NCBI GenBank assembly: GCA_963853835.1
Contig: OY970822.1
Location: forward strand, 85,727,135 to 85,791,134
Direction of reading: 5' to 3'
Length of the DNA: 64,000 bases
From: Calendula officinalis
Lineage: Eukaryota; Streptophyta; Magnoliopsida; Asterales; Asteraceae
In this document: piece by piece, positions 36,993-48,522 of the stretch
Position numbering within the stretch: the stretch's first letter is position 1
How the letters are laid out: each line of letters starts with the position of its first letter
Notes under the pieces: generated by a model
Seen by the model: the letters and a program-made list of their open reading frames with translations, nothing else
Databases searched by the model: none
What the model was told of the DNA's origin: nothing
Program-made: the position numbers and the translations under genes

Positions 36993-37288
36993 TTTTTTAA
37001 ATTTTTCTTAATTTTTCTAATTTTTAATTCTTAATTTTTAAACGATTTTAAAATCTGAAGCATATAAAATATTCAAATTTGTTAGTTTACTAAAGGACCG
37101 TAATTGAATTCTTAGGGTTTTGAGACGGAATTCAATTACAACGAATATCGTAATTCGAAATTACGTCGTAACTGAATTATGAAAGAAAAAGTTCATCCAA
37201 ACATCCTCCGTAATGTAATTGAATTACAATTACGGAAGATTACGGAGGATTACATCAAACAAACGGGGCCTTAGTATATAGTTAATTT

Positions 37289-37500
37289 CACTATAAGAAA
37301 AAGTGACCTTTGCGATGATGTATTCCGTCACTAAACTAAGCAAAGTTGTCGCAGTAGACTTTCAGCAACAAACTACATGCTGTCGCTGAATCTAATAATA
37401 GACTTTAGCAGCTGTTGACCGGAACGCAACATGTCGAGTTGTTGACCAAGACATGTGTCATCGCTAAAGGTTGTCCGTCGCGCATTTGTAAGTGTTTATA
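37289..37500 (+). mobile_element. CACTA transposon terminus
   Basis: CACTATAAGAAAAAGTGACC at 37289 followed by subterminal words of the type GTCACT/GTCGC is the usual 5' end of a CACTA (En/Spm) element. The matching opposite end and 3-bp duplication were not found, so this is a remnant or an element whose other end I missed. Confidence 0.5.
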
Positions 37501-40500
37501 AAAAAATGTCATAAAACTGTACGTTCTGTTCATGGCTAATTACTCAAATAACTGCAGAAGATAATATATATCTAAGACATACTTAACCTGGAACTAATTA
37601 ATGATGGCTGTATGGTGGTAAAGATGTGTATAAGTTTTGGGAGTGTTATATCAACCGCCACCGCAACAAGACAAAGTAACACTCGAGAATTCTTATACGT
37701 TACAGGCATAAGAGACGTGTTGCGTTGATCAAGATTAAATATGCGTTTGTTAATGTCCCAATATTATTTTTTTTAATTATTTTCTTAATCTTAAAAATTT
37801 GAATCTTTGTTTTCTAATTTCAGTAAGTAATTTGTATTGGATATACCTCCTCGTACAAAACAATTACTCCCTCCATTTCCCAGTATGTTTCAAATTTATT
37901 ATGAATTTGAAAATTTCACATATAAACAAATAGTTAGATAGTAAAGATAAAATTATATTGATTGTATAGTCTAACAAATGAATTTTTCTTAAACTATGTA
38001 CTTCTTATCCGTAGACAAAAATATTGAGACGGATATAGTATACTTTATTCTACTTTGGTTGATTTCATGAAATGCGATGCCTTTTATTTTCATCTTTTTT
38101 TTTTTTTTTTGTATTTCCCATGGAATTAATTATAAGTCTTACAAGAAAAATTGTATTGTTTCGTACTAAATTTTCCTACTAATAAAATGATTAACATGTT
38201 GAATCCGTCAATGTTTTTTCTAATCTCATCTTTTAATTTGGACACTTGTAACGATCTAATGAGTATGAAGATTAGTTGGAAAATTTAGAAGGAAACGATA
38301 TTATTTCTTCATACAAATGGAGCTTCAAATACATCAAATTGGAGTTAATGAAAAGTTAATTTGCACAAAAAAAATTAACGAGAAATAAGATTTAGGGACG
38401 AAGGGAGATCGGGAGGATTACCTTGCTATAACAGTAAACAGGCTGAATCCAAATTGAAATGAAGGAATAAGCCATGGCCCATCCAGCCCAAAAAACTACA
38501 ATTCGCAATTCTACAATTTTAGATCATTTGGGCTATCCAGCCCAAAAATCGTTAACTGAACTTAATACTCGATAAAAAGTGGTATTTCAGATTTTATATC
38601 TACATATTGCAATTAAAACTATCTGCTAATTACAGTTGTTCAGTTTTGAAATCTATTCTTTGTTATTACCTTATGCCCTTATCTTAATTTGAGTAAATTT
38701 GGATACAAATTTTGCAACTGATATGATTGGAAAAGTACATATGTTTAATTAATATGTTTTCCTTTTGGTACCATGATGTTCTTATAGATCTTGCAATTGA
38801 TATGATTGTAAACCCAAACGATAACGATACTCAAACCTTTCAAAGAACTCAAAACGATACTCAAACCTTTCAAAGAACTCAAATAGGGCTTGCATTGCCC
38901 GCGAATGCAATTACACGTGTCCTCTATTTCATCGATTACAAATGATGAAATGGTTGTCGATTATTAATTAGATAAAGAAAAACTAAAAAGAATTTCCATT
39001 AACAACTTCGTTAAACGTTACATATCACCAAATAAACGACGAAAATGACTAAATGAGCTCCGATCACCTCTAAAAGAGGAGACATCAATTTAAACCACAT
39101 AACGTCGGATTGGTTCAAAATAGGCAATATCGTTTGGTATAGAAAGGTTCCATCTTGGAAGCTTGTAAGCCATTACAATAAAGATCAAATGGAGTAGGGA
39201 CCGGACCCTTCTTAGGAATTAAGAGGACACAAAGCTGTTATTCTTCGTTTTCAAGAAAGTAATTAATTAGCTCTAATCATACAACTCTATAAAACATAAT
39301 CTGTCACCAACTAAAGTATGAAAATGACTTAAGAAACTTCAGTCGCCATAAATCGCGCGTCTACAACTGGAGGCTTAAATCAGAAAACGTCGGGAATGGT
39401 TCAAAGTTGGCCACTCACGCATGCTTTTTCGCAGCGACATTGACAATTACTCCAAAGATTAGAAGTTGGGAAGATAAAAAGATTTGCCAAACAAAGTTGT
39501 ATGTGGGTATGGAAAGTTCCCTTCTAGGAAGATTGTAAGCCACTACAATAAAGATTAGGGCACTAATCGCATACTGGAAAGTGGACAACGGGCCCTTGTC
39601 CTATGTTGTTGAGAAAGTAATTAGTCTTAATCATATATCTAATGCTACCGTAACCAAGTATGAAAAGCTATCTTATGGGTCGTTATTAGTCGAGGAAGCA
39701 ACAACTCATTTTTTTTTTTTTTTTTCCCCGAGGGCCTAGAGTCCATTTTCTCATTGTATGGTAGATTCATTTTCAAGTCTCATATGCAAAGCAATTTTAT
39801 TGACTCGGGTCCTCAAGTCCAAGTCTCACCTTGTTCCGTAAACTTGTCGCTGGTTGATCTGATTCTTTAATTCATTGGGTATGCCGGCTAAGAAAATCGT
39901 GTCACGGCGGTAGTGGTTGGAGTTGAGCATCACTAATATAAATGACACATAAGGGTGGTGGTGGGTGTTGTCTGTGAAGACAAATGGAGGGGGGGAGGTG
40001 TTCACACGGGTGGATTTATCATGTAGCACATGGTAGCTCGTGCAACTCCTCAAAATTTACCTAAAAGTATTGAAACTTTTTTTTTTAAATAGTGTAGTTG
40101 ATATCTTTAATCAAATAAAAAATAAAAAATCCAACAAGTGATACTCCTTAGTTAGTTTTTTTTCCCTATGACCGCCTATGGTTGTCGGGGAACAAAGGGA
40201 GGTGGGTGTAGCAAACCCGTGGTGGTGGTGGTGTGGTGGCGGAGTCATTGAAGTATGTGCACGGAGAGAGGAAGGGGTGGTATTATTTTCAACATCATAT
40301 AAACTAACTAAACATGTAATTTGACCAAACCATAAGACTGGTGCCGGTGGATGTCTTCGATTGGAACTGAAGGGCTTTGACAAGTATGAAAAGCAATATT
40401 CGGATTATCAGTTGGAGTGTCAATCATCACTGATTTTAAAATGGAGTCTTACTTAATAGCATGATTGGAAGCGATCTAATAACCATGTTTGCAATTTCCT

Positions 40501-40580
40501 CAAATAAATATTGAATACTACTTTAAAGAGCAAAGGAGTAGGCGGGTAAATTTTGTAGATGGCAAAGACTTGACCACATT
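37501..40580. other. Intergenic, nothing recognisable
   Basis: AT-rich sequence without gene-like frames. The only notable item is an exact 30-bp tandem duplication near 38828-38887 (AACGATACTCAAACCTTTCA... twice). Confidence 0.4.
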
Positions 40581-40588
40581 CCTTGTTT

Positions 40589-40609
40589 GTTACAAGGCCA
40601 CATGTACAG
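40589..40609 (+). promoter_or_regulatory. Upstream box shared by the two ATL paralogs (copy 1)
   Basis: GTTACAAGGCCACATGTACA about 215 bases before the start codon corresponds to GTTACAAGCCTACATGTGCA before the second ATL gene. The surrounding sequence is otherwise diverged, so it may be a retained promoter element; it contains an ACATGT core. Confidence 0.5.
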
Positions 40610-40825
40610 TTCCACACATGGCCAGCCCCCACATGCTTTATCTAACTTTTTACTCCATATTATAATGTAACACTATATATATTCTTTCCATTTGCGAAGT
40701 AGAGCATCAAAATTCATCCTTACTAGTTACTACCTCTTTGTACACAATTTGGGCTTGAGAGATTTCTTTCTCTCTCACACACACTTCAAAACAGAACACC
40801 TACTAATTACAGACTTGAATTAACA

Positions 40826-41383
40826 ATGACTCGTCCGTACAGATTCCTATCCGCCGTCGATAAGCCGTTTACGGTGGCGGAACCGCCTGAGGCAGTCGCC
40901 GTCGAGACAGATTTCATCGCCATCCTCGCCGCTCTCCTCTGTGCTATGATTTGTGTTGTAGGTCTCATCGCTGTAGCTCGTTGCGCATGGCACCGCCGTG
41001 GATCGGTGGATAGCGGCAGCCGGAATCCAGATCAACGATCTCCGAAGAGAGGAATGAAGAAGAAGACGATTGAAGTGCTTCCAAAGTTCACTTATGATTC
41101 TGACAATTCCGGCGAGTTATCCTGTACTGAATGTGCGATCTGTTTGTCGGAATATGCTACCGGAGATGAGATACGTGTGCTGCCGGTTTGCGGACACGGA
41201 TTTCACGTTGAATGCGTTGATAAATGGCTGATTTCTCAGTCTTCGTGTCCGTCGTGTAGACAGGTTCTGGTGAGCACGAGGTGCAACACGTGCGGTGAAT
41301 TCCCGACGGTTTCATTAGAGGCGGAAGAGAAATGCAGACGTCATAGTAGCAGCAGCTCTAGTTCAAGTGATTACTTACCCTGA
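40826..41383 (+). CDS. RING-H2 E3 ubiquitin ligase, ATL8/ATL80-like (copy 1)
   Basis: Intronless, 185 aa, starting MTRPYRFLSAVDK. One membrane segment (about residues 30-54, FIAILAALLCAMICVVGLIA) is followed by a basic stretch. The LPKFTYD motif stands where ATL proteins have their GLD region. A complete RING-H2 finger runs from C103 (CAICLSEYATGDEIRVLPVC, then GHGFHVECVDKW...CPSCRQ) with the ATL spacing and the diagnostic proline before the third cysteine region. The Ser-rich tail ends SDYLP. ATL proteins are membrane E3 ligases, often induced by stress or sugar starvation. A TATA-like CTATATATATTC lies near 40672. It is paralogous with 58158-58766, which has the same ends and same finger. 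Confidence 0.93.
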   Translation: MTRPYRFLSAVDKPFTVAEPPEAVAVETDFIAILAALLCAMICVVGLIAVARCAWHRRGSVDSGSRNPDQRSPKRGMKKKTIEVLPKFTYDSDNSGELSCTECAICLSEYATGDEIRVLPVCGHGFHVECVDKWLISQSSCPSCRQVLVSTRCNTCGEFPTVSLEAEEKCRRHSSSSSSSSDYLP

Positions 41384-42184
41384 TTGTTGTAAAATTTATG
41401 AATTGAAAAGGCTTATTTTATCAATTAGAAATGGAACATATGTTTTAGTGTTATATGCCTAAAATTGAACATACTACTACTATATTTCCTTCTTATTTTT
41501 AATAACTAATTATTTATAGTAAAAGAAATATGAATTTTTACGCTACAAAACTATTTTATTCATCATTTTTATCTTTTTTACTAAAGTAACAAAAAATACA
41601 TGACATGAGGCAGTGCAGGCAAAGTTCTCATTATAAATAAGATAAATGCATTGCTTTTTGTTAAGTGTTTATACTTATTTTATTACTCTTTTTTTCCATA
41701 TTACTATTTGAATTAAAAGATGACATTAATTAGGAAAAATAATTAGTAGATTACGTATGTTAATTATTTTATAAATTAAAAATACGAAATAAGATAATTT
41801 AATAGGCTTGATTTTTCTTAAAAATATCTTGATGCATATTTATCGTTTGTAATTGTAATGAGAACAATTTAAGTCGGGCAATTTGTACGATATGTGGAGC
41901 TTTGTCTTGTTGCTGTAGAGAGTTGCATGGTGGGGACTTTAATTTTGTCGCTGGCTCTAAAAAATCTGTGGGATTAAATAACAGATGAAGTAAGTAGCAC
42001 ATTGTTTTAATTTATCAATATGCATTTTCTTTTTTTGTTATTATGATGAGACTTATGGTAATTGACATATACGTTCCAAAACATTTTAACTTTAACATCA
42101 AGCATATAAATTGTCACAATGATGTTCATTGTAATGTGAAGATTAACGTCTTAATTCTTATAATATAAAATCATACATTCAATG
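41384..42184. other. 3' flank of ATL copy 1, intergenic
   Basis: AT-rich, no gene seen. Confidence 0.4.
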
Positions 42185-43290
42185 TGTAACGACCGTAATT
42201 TTGTGTTTTGTAATTTCGTATATTTAATTCGGGATTTATACAAATTATATTATTTATGCTAGTTTTCGTCTACCGTTATGTTTATCGAGTGTTTAATTGT
42301 TTGGGACTTGTGTTAATCGACAATGGGTCAAGACTTGGTTGGAAACAAGTTGGAAAACAAGGAATCACGTTCGCGAAGATCGGACAGAGAATTTGGGTTT
42401 TCGATGATCGGAGTTCACGACCAGTTAGCGAACGCGAGGAACTCGCGACACGTGAAGTTCGCGTCGCGAACTTGAGTTTGCGATCGTGAAGGGTGCGAGA
42501 TGTATAAAAACGAGTTTTGGGGCTAGGGTGTAGACACCTACACCCCTACCATTAATCCAGCCATTTTCTTGGAGAAAGGAGGCGATTTTGCTGATCTTGA
42601 GCTCAAATCTTCATCACCTTTGAAGATTTAAACACCAAAGGTAAGGATTATTGATTCTTATGATCTTCTACCTTATTTCAAGCTTTATTTGGGTAACAAT
42701 GGTGGTTTGGACAACTTACCATGTCATTTTTGGGGAAGATGACTACACATGAGTGAAGAACACTCATTGTAAGCTTGTAAACATTATATTATGTACAAGT
42801 TGGATTTGGGAATTATTGATGGAATCTTGAACTAGGGTTTGAGATTTCCACCAAGTTGGATGAACTTGGTGGTTAGGAATGTTAATATGGATTGGTTAGT
42901 GAGTAGTTATAGATAATAACTAGTTATTGTGATGATTTTGATGTTAAGTCAAGAAGACTTAAGAGTTAGAGGTACTTCTTTGATTAAAAAGTAAGCATTG
43001 TGTTGATTAACACAATTTTGGAAAGCATTTGTAAGGTGAGTACATGTGATTTTTCTGAGTACATAGTAAAATGATTTTTAAGGTTTAAATAAATAAACAA
43101 GTCTTTATTAGATAAATGTATTAATAAAGAAAATTATTGAATTGTTACAATATGTATTGAATTGTTTATTTAATTGATTTGGTTACCACAAGTATGATGT
43201 GAATTATGTTATGGAGCATTGACTCAAGATTGATGAAATGTTATGTGGTAGCTAAGTACTTGGATCCTAGATAACCTATCAATTGTGATA
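42185..43290 (+). mobile_element. Partial LTR related to the 49.2-51.2 kb solo-LTR-like insertion
   Basis: It begins TGTAACGACCGTAATTTTG and contains the CG-rich block with GTTCGCGTCGCGAAC and later AAGGTGAGTACATG followed by GAGTACATAG. All have counterparts in the same order in the reverse complement of 49233-51229. The 3' portion fades near 43290 with no matching end, so it is truncated or diverged. Confidence 0.6.
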
Positions 43291-43546
43291 TTTATTTAAA
43301 TATTATTTTATTGTAATTTTTCTAAAATTTTATTTATTTATATTCTTATTTAATTAGAAAAGAAATTAAAGAATAAAATTAGAAAAAATTATAGAATTTC
43401 ATACGTCAATTATTTTAGGGCAATGATTAAGAAAAAATTTGAAGCTTAAATGTATTGTATATTAACAATAAAAAAACCAAGCCCCTGAATTTTGCTAACC
43501 ACCTTAAGAAAGTTATATTTCAAAACTCGTATATTAGTATCTTAAC

Positions 43547-44206
43547 TAGGGGTGAGCATAAAAACCAAAAAACCGAACCGAAACCGAAAAACTCGAAAAA
43601 ACCGCCCCGAAAAAACCGAACCATTTGAAAAACCGATGTCAACAGTTTTGATATTTGGAAAACCCGAATGTTTGGGGCGGTTTTCGGGGGCATATAAAAA
43701 ACCCGGCCGGAAATTCTGCCCCACCCCGCCATTATATATCTTTCAAATTTTATAAAAATAATCTTATATTTATAAAACATTTGACATTTAATTATCTTTA
43801 AAATATAAGATATGATTGAAGTTGTTATATGAATGAAGACGTTGACTAAGATCGTTGCGTAAAATCGTTGGATGTTATTCTATTATTAATCTTATTCAAG
43901 TTATGTTAGTTGAATTTATTATTACATTATATTAAACTTACTAGTTGGTTTCTATTTATAACGAAATGTGTTAAGGTTTGAGAGTTTGAATCATAATATT
44001 AATTTTTAAGGTAACAAATTGGTAAATTTAAAGGAAAACAAAAAACCAAAAAAACCCCGAAACCGAACCGAAAAACCCGAAAACCCTAAAAAACCGAAAC
44101 CGAAAAACCCTAAACCGAACGGGGTGTAATTCTTAAAATCCGAACTTTCGAGGCGGAGTTTGGTTTTAGTTAAAAACCGCCCCAAACCGCCCCATGCTCA
44201 CCTCTA
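43547..44206. mobile_element. hAT-type MITE (ccgaacc-rich), copy 1
   Basis: The left end TAGGGGTGAGCAT and right end ATGCTCACCTCTA are inverted and flanked by an exact 8-bp duplication ATCTTAAC (43539-43546 and 44207-44214). The subterminal parts are iterations of AAACCGAAC/GTTTCGG type. No coding capacity. Confidence 0.85.
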
Positions 44207-44338
44207 ATCTTAACTATAACCATAAGAACTATAGTTAGTAAAAGTTTTATTTTATTAAAGATGTAATGAATTTATATAAATATTTAGTAGAAAATAAACA
44301 ATCTTTACAATTCGTCCAAACTTTTATATTGCCGCTGA

Positions 44339-44831
44339 GAGCATCTCCAATGGGAGGTTGAAGAAAATGTTAATAATATTTGAATAAACTCTAAAATGAT
44401 TTTTTAACGTTGATATTAATGGTTTTTTAAGAAGTAACTGCAACAACTTGAACATCTTTCAATGTTTTGATTCTTTTAGTCCATATATTTAACAATTTTA
44501 CATTTTAAACTCATGTATATATTTATATGTGAATTATTTATTATTTCTCTAACTATAAATTATAACTTTATCATATTTCAATAATTTTTAATGTCTAGCA
44601 TTATAATAGTTATTAAAAGACATTTTTAAAAAGTTAAGTTTTACAATGCTATAAAAATTGTTAAATTAAATAAGTGAGGGATATTTATAAAACATTTAAT
44701 ATAGTTAAAAGTAAACTAGTAATTTATAAGAAAAAATATTTAGCAAGATTAATTATTTAAGAGTTTTTTAACTAATAAATTATCAAATGATGTGACAAAA
44801 ATAGTAAGTGATTGAAGAGGTTAACATGCTA
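44339..44831 (-). mobile_element. Tourist-like MITE, 0.5 kb family, copy 1 (inverted, inner end truncated)
   Basis: It begins GAGCATCTCCAATGGGAGG and is the inverse of the unit at 45763 and of 59017-59526. The end next to the Harbinger element lacks the terminal GAGCATC. Confidence 0.7.
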
Positions 44832-44834
44832 TAA

Positions 44835-45759
44835 GACCACCCGTTATGGGCGACCGAACGAACGGTCGCGACCGCAATGTCCTCCGTTCCCGACGCGTCC
44901 CAAGCGTTACAACCCGTGCTCGCCGACGCGTCGCCGAGGCCCAACGGTCGACTAGTCTACCGTTGCCAGCCCGCTCCAACGGCTCCAAAACACCCACTTC
45001 CAACTTAATTTTTACCCCTTTTTTACCTTATAAATACCCAATCTTTTTCTAAAAAATTTCACACTTCTCATTTCTTTTCTTCATACTTACTCACATCACA
45101 CACACTATATTAAAAATGAGTTCCGACGATGAAATGAATGTCGCTAATTTCATTTTTGGTGACGAGGAAGAGGACAGAGTTATACATCTTGGTTTTTTAC
45201 AAACGGCGGTCGCGTTTCTTGACGGTTCTAGTTCTACTATCCCTAGAACTTCTAGAAGATACGTGAATAGGGACCGTGGCGGTGCGAATGACCGTCTCGT
45301 GGCTGCTTACTTCGCTGAAAATCCGACGTATAACGAGCATGATTTTCGCAAACGTTTCAGGATGAGTCGTGATCTTTTCACACACATTGTTCGCGATCTC
45401 ACTAATACCGTCCCATTATTTGCGCAACGATATGATGCACTTGGGAACCCAGGTACTTCTCCGCTAATGAGGTGCACGTCTGCAATTCGTCAGTTAGCAT
45501 ACGGGACCGTACCGGATGCTCTAGACGCATACTTACAAATTGGTGAGAAAACTAGCCGTGATAGTCTCGCAGAGTTCTGTAATGTTTAATGTAATGTTTT
45601 AATTATTAATGAAATTTAAAAAAAAAATCTCGATCGGTCACCCATTACGGGCATTTGGTCGCTGTCTGGTCATGTGTTTGATCAGGAGAGAGAAAGCTGA
45701 TGTGGCGCATATGTGACAGGGGTGACCAAACTGGGTTTGGTCACCCATTACGCACAGTC
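44835..45759 (+). mobile_element. Internally deleted PIF/Harbinger element
   Basis: The ends GACCACCCGTTATGGGCGAC and GTCACCCATTACGCACAGTC are imperfect inverses, and TAA flanks both sides (44832-44834, 45760-45762). The 925-bp element encodes only the N-terminal part of a transposase. It sits between two inverted copies of a 0.5 kb MITE. Confidence 0.85.
45116..45589 (+). CDS. Truncated Harbinger (ALP1/HARBI1-like) transposase, N-terminal part
   Basis: 157 aa, starting MSSDDEMNVANFIFGDEEED. The stretch YFAENPTYNEHDFRKRFRMS then RDLFTHIVRDL... and CTSAIRQLAYGTVPDALDAY then LQIGE is the conserved N-terminal region of plant Harbinger transposases and ALP1-like proteins. The frame ends 13 residues later, and the DDE nuclease domain and the accompanying Myb-like gene are absent. 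It is therefore inactive, and the element could move only if a full copy elsewhere supplied proteins. Confidence 0.85.
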   Translation: MSSDDEMNVANFIFGDEEEDRVIHLGFLQTAVAFLDGSSSTIPRTSRRYVNRDRGGANDRLVAAYFAENPTYNEHDFRKRFRMSRDLFTHIVRDLTNTVPLFAQRYDALGNPGTSPLMRCTSAIRQLAYGTVPDALDAYLQIGEKTSRDSLAEFCNV

Positions 45760-45762
45760 TAA

Positions 45763-46381
45763 GAGCATCCACAATGCTCAACCTATCCAATGACTTATTA
45801 CTTTTGTCACATCATCAAATAACCTATTGGTTAAAAACTTCTCTAATGGTTAACCTCTTTAAAGACTTTTTCTTAAAAATTACTAATTCACCTTTAACTA
45901 TATCAAATGTTTTATAAATACCCCTCACTTATTTAATTTAATAATTCTTATAGCATTACAAAACTTAACATTTTTTAAAATGTCTTTTACATAATTATTA
46001 TAATGCTAGACCCTAAAAATTATTGAAATATGATAAAGTTATAATTTATAGTTATAGAAATAATAAATGATTCACATATAAATATATACATGGGTTTAAA
46101 ATATAAAATTATTAAATATAGGGACTAAACGAATCAAACATTGAAGATGTTCAAGTGGTTGGGGAAGATCAAGTGGTTGGAGCAACTTCTTAGGGCATGT
46201 TTGGATAAGCTTTTCAAAAGTACTTATTGGCTTACTTTTTGATTTTAGCTTCTCAAGAAGCTAATAAGTAAATAAGTAGATTTTCAAAAACATTCCCAAA
46301 CATGCCCTTAAAAAAATCATTTATTCCAATGATAAAAAGTCATTTTAAAGGTTATTCAAATAATACCAACATCATCTTCAA
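45763..46381 (+). mobile_element. Tourist-like MITE, 0.5 kb family, copy 2 (split by the giant MULE)
   Basis: It begins GAGCATCCACAATGCTCAAC. The body matches 59017-59526, and its missing last bases (GGAGATGCTC) are found at 57928-57936 on the far side of the 11.5 kb MULE, which landed about ten bases from its end. It also contains the 115-bp hairpin at 46193-46307. Confidence 0.75.
46193..46307. mobile_element. 115-bp Tourist-like hairpin MITE
   Basis: GGGCATGTTTGG...CCAAACATGCCC, a near-perfect foldback flanked by TTA on both sides (46190-46192, 46308-46310). Relative at 62263-62396. Confidence 0.8.
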
Positions 46382-46391
46382 CCTTCCATTG

Positions 46392-46815
46392 AAGAATTTG
46401 CAAGAATAATGCAGTATCTATCTAAATTGTACAAATAATGCTGTTTTTGGGGGTTTTGCAATGCTATCCCCTAGTACCACACCCGGATCCCCTTCTTTCC
46501 CCTAGTACCACACCCGGATCCCACCTTAGTCTGACCGGTTGTACTTTTCATGCAGTTTCCCCTTGTACCACACCCGGATCCCCTTGGTATCCCCGAGTAT
46601 CACACCCGGATCCCCTTGGGGTATCCCCGAGCCGTACGCCCGGATCCCCTTGGGGTATCCCCGAGCCGTACGCCCGGATCCCCTTCGGGTATCCCCGAGT
46701 CGCACGCCCGGATTCCACCTACACTGCCTTTATATATTTACTTCATTTTTTCAGTGACATACACTTCACTTAACAACATAATCTATAAAATTTTTATACA
46801 TTTACCCCATTTCTT
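46392..46815 (+). repeat. Left terminal inverted repeat of the giant MULE
   Basis: It pairs with 57515-57917 in inverse orientation from the tip through the motif array, the TATA-like TTTATATATTTAC region (about 46730) and the CATTTACCCCATTTC block just before the Ulp1-like gene. It therefore probably includes that gene's promoter. Confidence 0.85.
46463..46710 (+). promoter_or_regulatory. Seven-copy motif array in the left terminal repeat
   Basis: Iterations of a unit whose best form is ATCCCCGA-N6-CRCCCGGATCC. The outer copies have CCCCTA or CCCCTT in place of CCCCGA, with the same spacing. The array lies between the element tip and the Ulp1-like start codon. A role as transposase or regulator binding sites is inference. 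Confidence 0.7.
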
Positions 46816-46841
46816 AAAGAAACTAGCATTTTTTTATTACG

Positions 46842-48017
46842 ATGTGGCGAAGTCAAAAAGCCTTAATCTATGAACTTAACCTACAGCTTGAGATGTTAGA
46901 CGAGAGAGTTGACCTAATGCGTGAACAAGCTCGAGCCCGTGAGCTTCGACTTATCATGGAAGAGATGCAACGTACCCTTCATGAAATGGATAACCTGGCT
47001 TATGAAGGGGTGATGGAGGAGGAGTCGGAGATGCGACGTACGGGGGAAATGCCTCCACCGACATTACATGTTGTGGAGCAGCAAACTCAAAACTCCTGAA
47101 TAGGTATTCAACAACCAGACACAATTGACTTGGTTGAGGAGTATGGTTGGGCCAGGAGTGTAGAGGAATTTTACTTGAACGGGGTTAGGCGCGGGAATGA
47201 AACCTTTTGCTATATTGTATTCTTAGGTCGTACCCAGGTACCTAGGGAGTTTTGGAGTACCCTGTTAGATGAAAATTCCAGCTCTGTTTTGTTCCATGCG
47301 GTACGTAATTTAATTATGTTATTTTCAATATTCTCAATTAAATCTCAAATGTAAATAATTGTATATTTATTACAGCATATAGATTGTTGGGTTAGAAGAT
47401 GGATGCGTTATCGGTGGTATGTTGGCTATAAAACTGGAGAATATAAGCGATGGACAATAATGCCTACCAAGTTTGAGTCTCTACTCTTACCACCTCACGG
47501 ATCAGATGCTTTACAATATGCAGATGGCAGCTTGACACCTTACCCCGCTTGGGGGGACGTAGATGTCTTATACATCCCGTTACGTTTAAATGATAACGTT
47601 TGGTTGCTTGTGCAGATGGATCTTGTTCGCAACGATACATGTTTAATTTGTAGTTGTCGTCGTTCCATAAAGCATGACGTGCTTACAGCAACCCTAAAAC
47701 GTTGGCGAGATGTTTTGCCCGGTTTTAAAAGGAGTTTCTCCTATGAAGAAAAAAACCCCCAAGTTAAGGCGAATCTTCATTTCGCCAATGGCATACCTCA
47801 AGGAAGGGAAGAAGACTCTGCTGTGTTTATTTGTAAGTTTATGCATTATCTGGTAACGGGGAAATCAATCAAGAAAGATGGAGTCGTCGATATTAATCAG
47901 ATTGCTACGGGTTATCGACAACTTATGGCTCGTGATTTGTACAGCTATCGTATTTTAGAATCGCAACCTGAAATTTTTCCTTTTAGATCTGTGGATTTGT
48001 TTGATGATTTGGATTAA
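46842..48017 (+). pseudogene. Ulp1-protease-like MULE gene with an in-frame stop and altered catalytic triad
   Basis: Two exons (46842-47300 and 47376-48017, GT/AG, phase 0) give 366 residues. The frame is broken once by TGA at 47097-47099 between a coiled-coil start (LNLQLEMLDERVDLMREQ) and the rest. The C-terminal half has the layout of C48 (Ulp1/SUMO protease) domains: WTIMPTKFESLLL..., DVLYIPLRLNDNVWLLVQMD, IPQGREEDSAVFICKFMHYL. By eye alignment the catalytic His of HW is Val (codon 47598-47600), the Asp of the following strand is replaced (LICSC) and the Cys of DCG is Ser (DSA, 47817-47819). The oxyanion Gln is kept. MULEs with Ulp1-like genes are known as Kaonashi/KI-MULEs. Here the domain is probably not a protease. 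It starts beside the left motif array. Confidence 0.78.
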
Positions 48018-48522
48018 AATTTCAATTGTATTTGGTATTAATTTATGAAATCTTGATGTTTGTGTTTGGTTGTCATTTAAAAATCAACTACTTAAAAAAA
48101 AAATTAGCGAAAAAAAATAAATCTCTAACTTTCGAGCTTAATAGAGTACACTTTTTAGTAATTCAGATTCAACTTTCAAAAAGATAGTTGCGGTATTGAT
48201 GTGTACGTAAACATATGAAAAAGAATTAGACCAAAAAGAAAAGTAATGAAAGAGTTATGATAATTCGAAAATACAAAAAATTTGTTTTTGTAACGCAAAA
48301 ACATTCAAAATGCTATTTTCATGCATGAATAACTTCAAATTTTGAAGGTTTTGGACGTAATTATATATACAGAATTTGTAGTACCCGGGTCAAGGTTTCC
48401 ATGCATATAAAATTCGTAAAGAAAAAACACGGGTGCGAAAGTTACGTTGATTGCAAAAGTAAAAAAAATTACATTTATATTTATATCATAGTTTTCTTAC
48501 AATTACATTTATAAAAAAAAAG
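48018..48522. other. Convergent 3' region between the Ulp1-like and PMD genes
   Basis: AT-rich, probably both 3' untranslated ends; nothing else seen. Confidence 0.4.

Larger units (their letters stand above)
35481..37270. mobile_element. Tourist-like element, host of the nested MULE
   Basis: The ends GGGGGCGTTTGGCTCGACGT (then AATCCTCCGTAATG) and CATCAAACAAACGGGGCC form an inverted pair flanked by TTA on both sides (35478-35480, 37271-37273). Without the 1.1 kb insertion at 35869-36992 the element would be about 660 bp, made largely of ATT/TAATTGAATT words. Confidence 0.7.

Noticed and set aside
38727..38945. 72-aa plus-strand frame with a TQTFQRTQ repeat
   Set aside because: Created by a 30-bp tandem duplication; no family resemblance and no gene context.
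46463..46710. CRISPR-like array of repeats
   Set aside because: Eukaryotic transposon subterminal repeats; spacers are short and partly repeated and no cas genes occur.
46438..46873. Overlapping plus-strand frames full of PHPDPLG/TPGSPWGIPE-type repeats
   Set aside because: They are translations of the CACRCCCGGATCC motif array in the MULE terminal repeat, open in several frames because of the repeat length. The same appears inverted at 57567-57752.
47097..47099. Stop readthrough or selenocysteine in the Ulp1-like gene
   Set aside because: Land plants lack the selenocysteine system and no readthrough context is evident; the other accessory genes also show decay.
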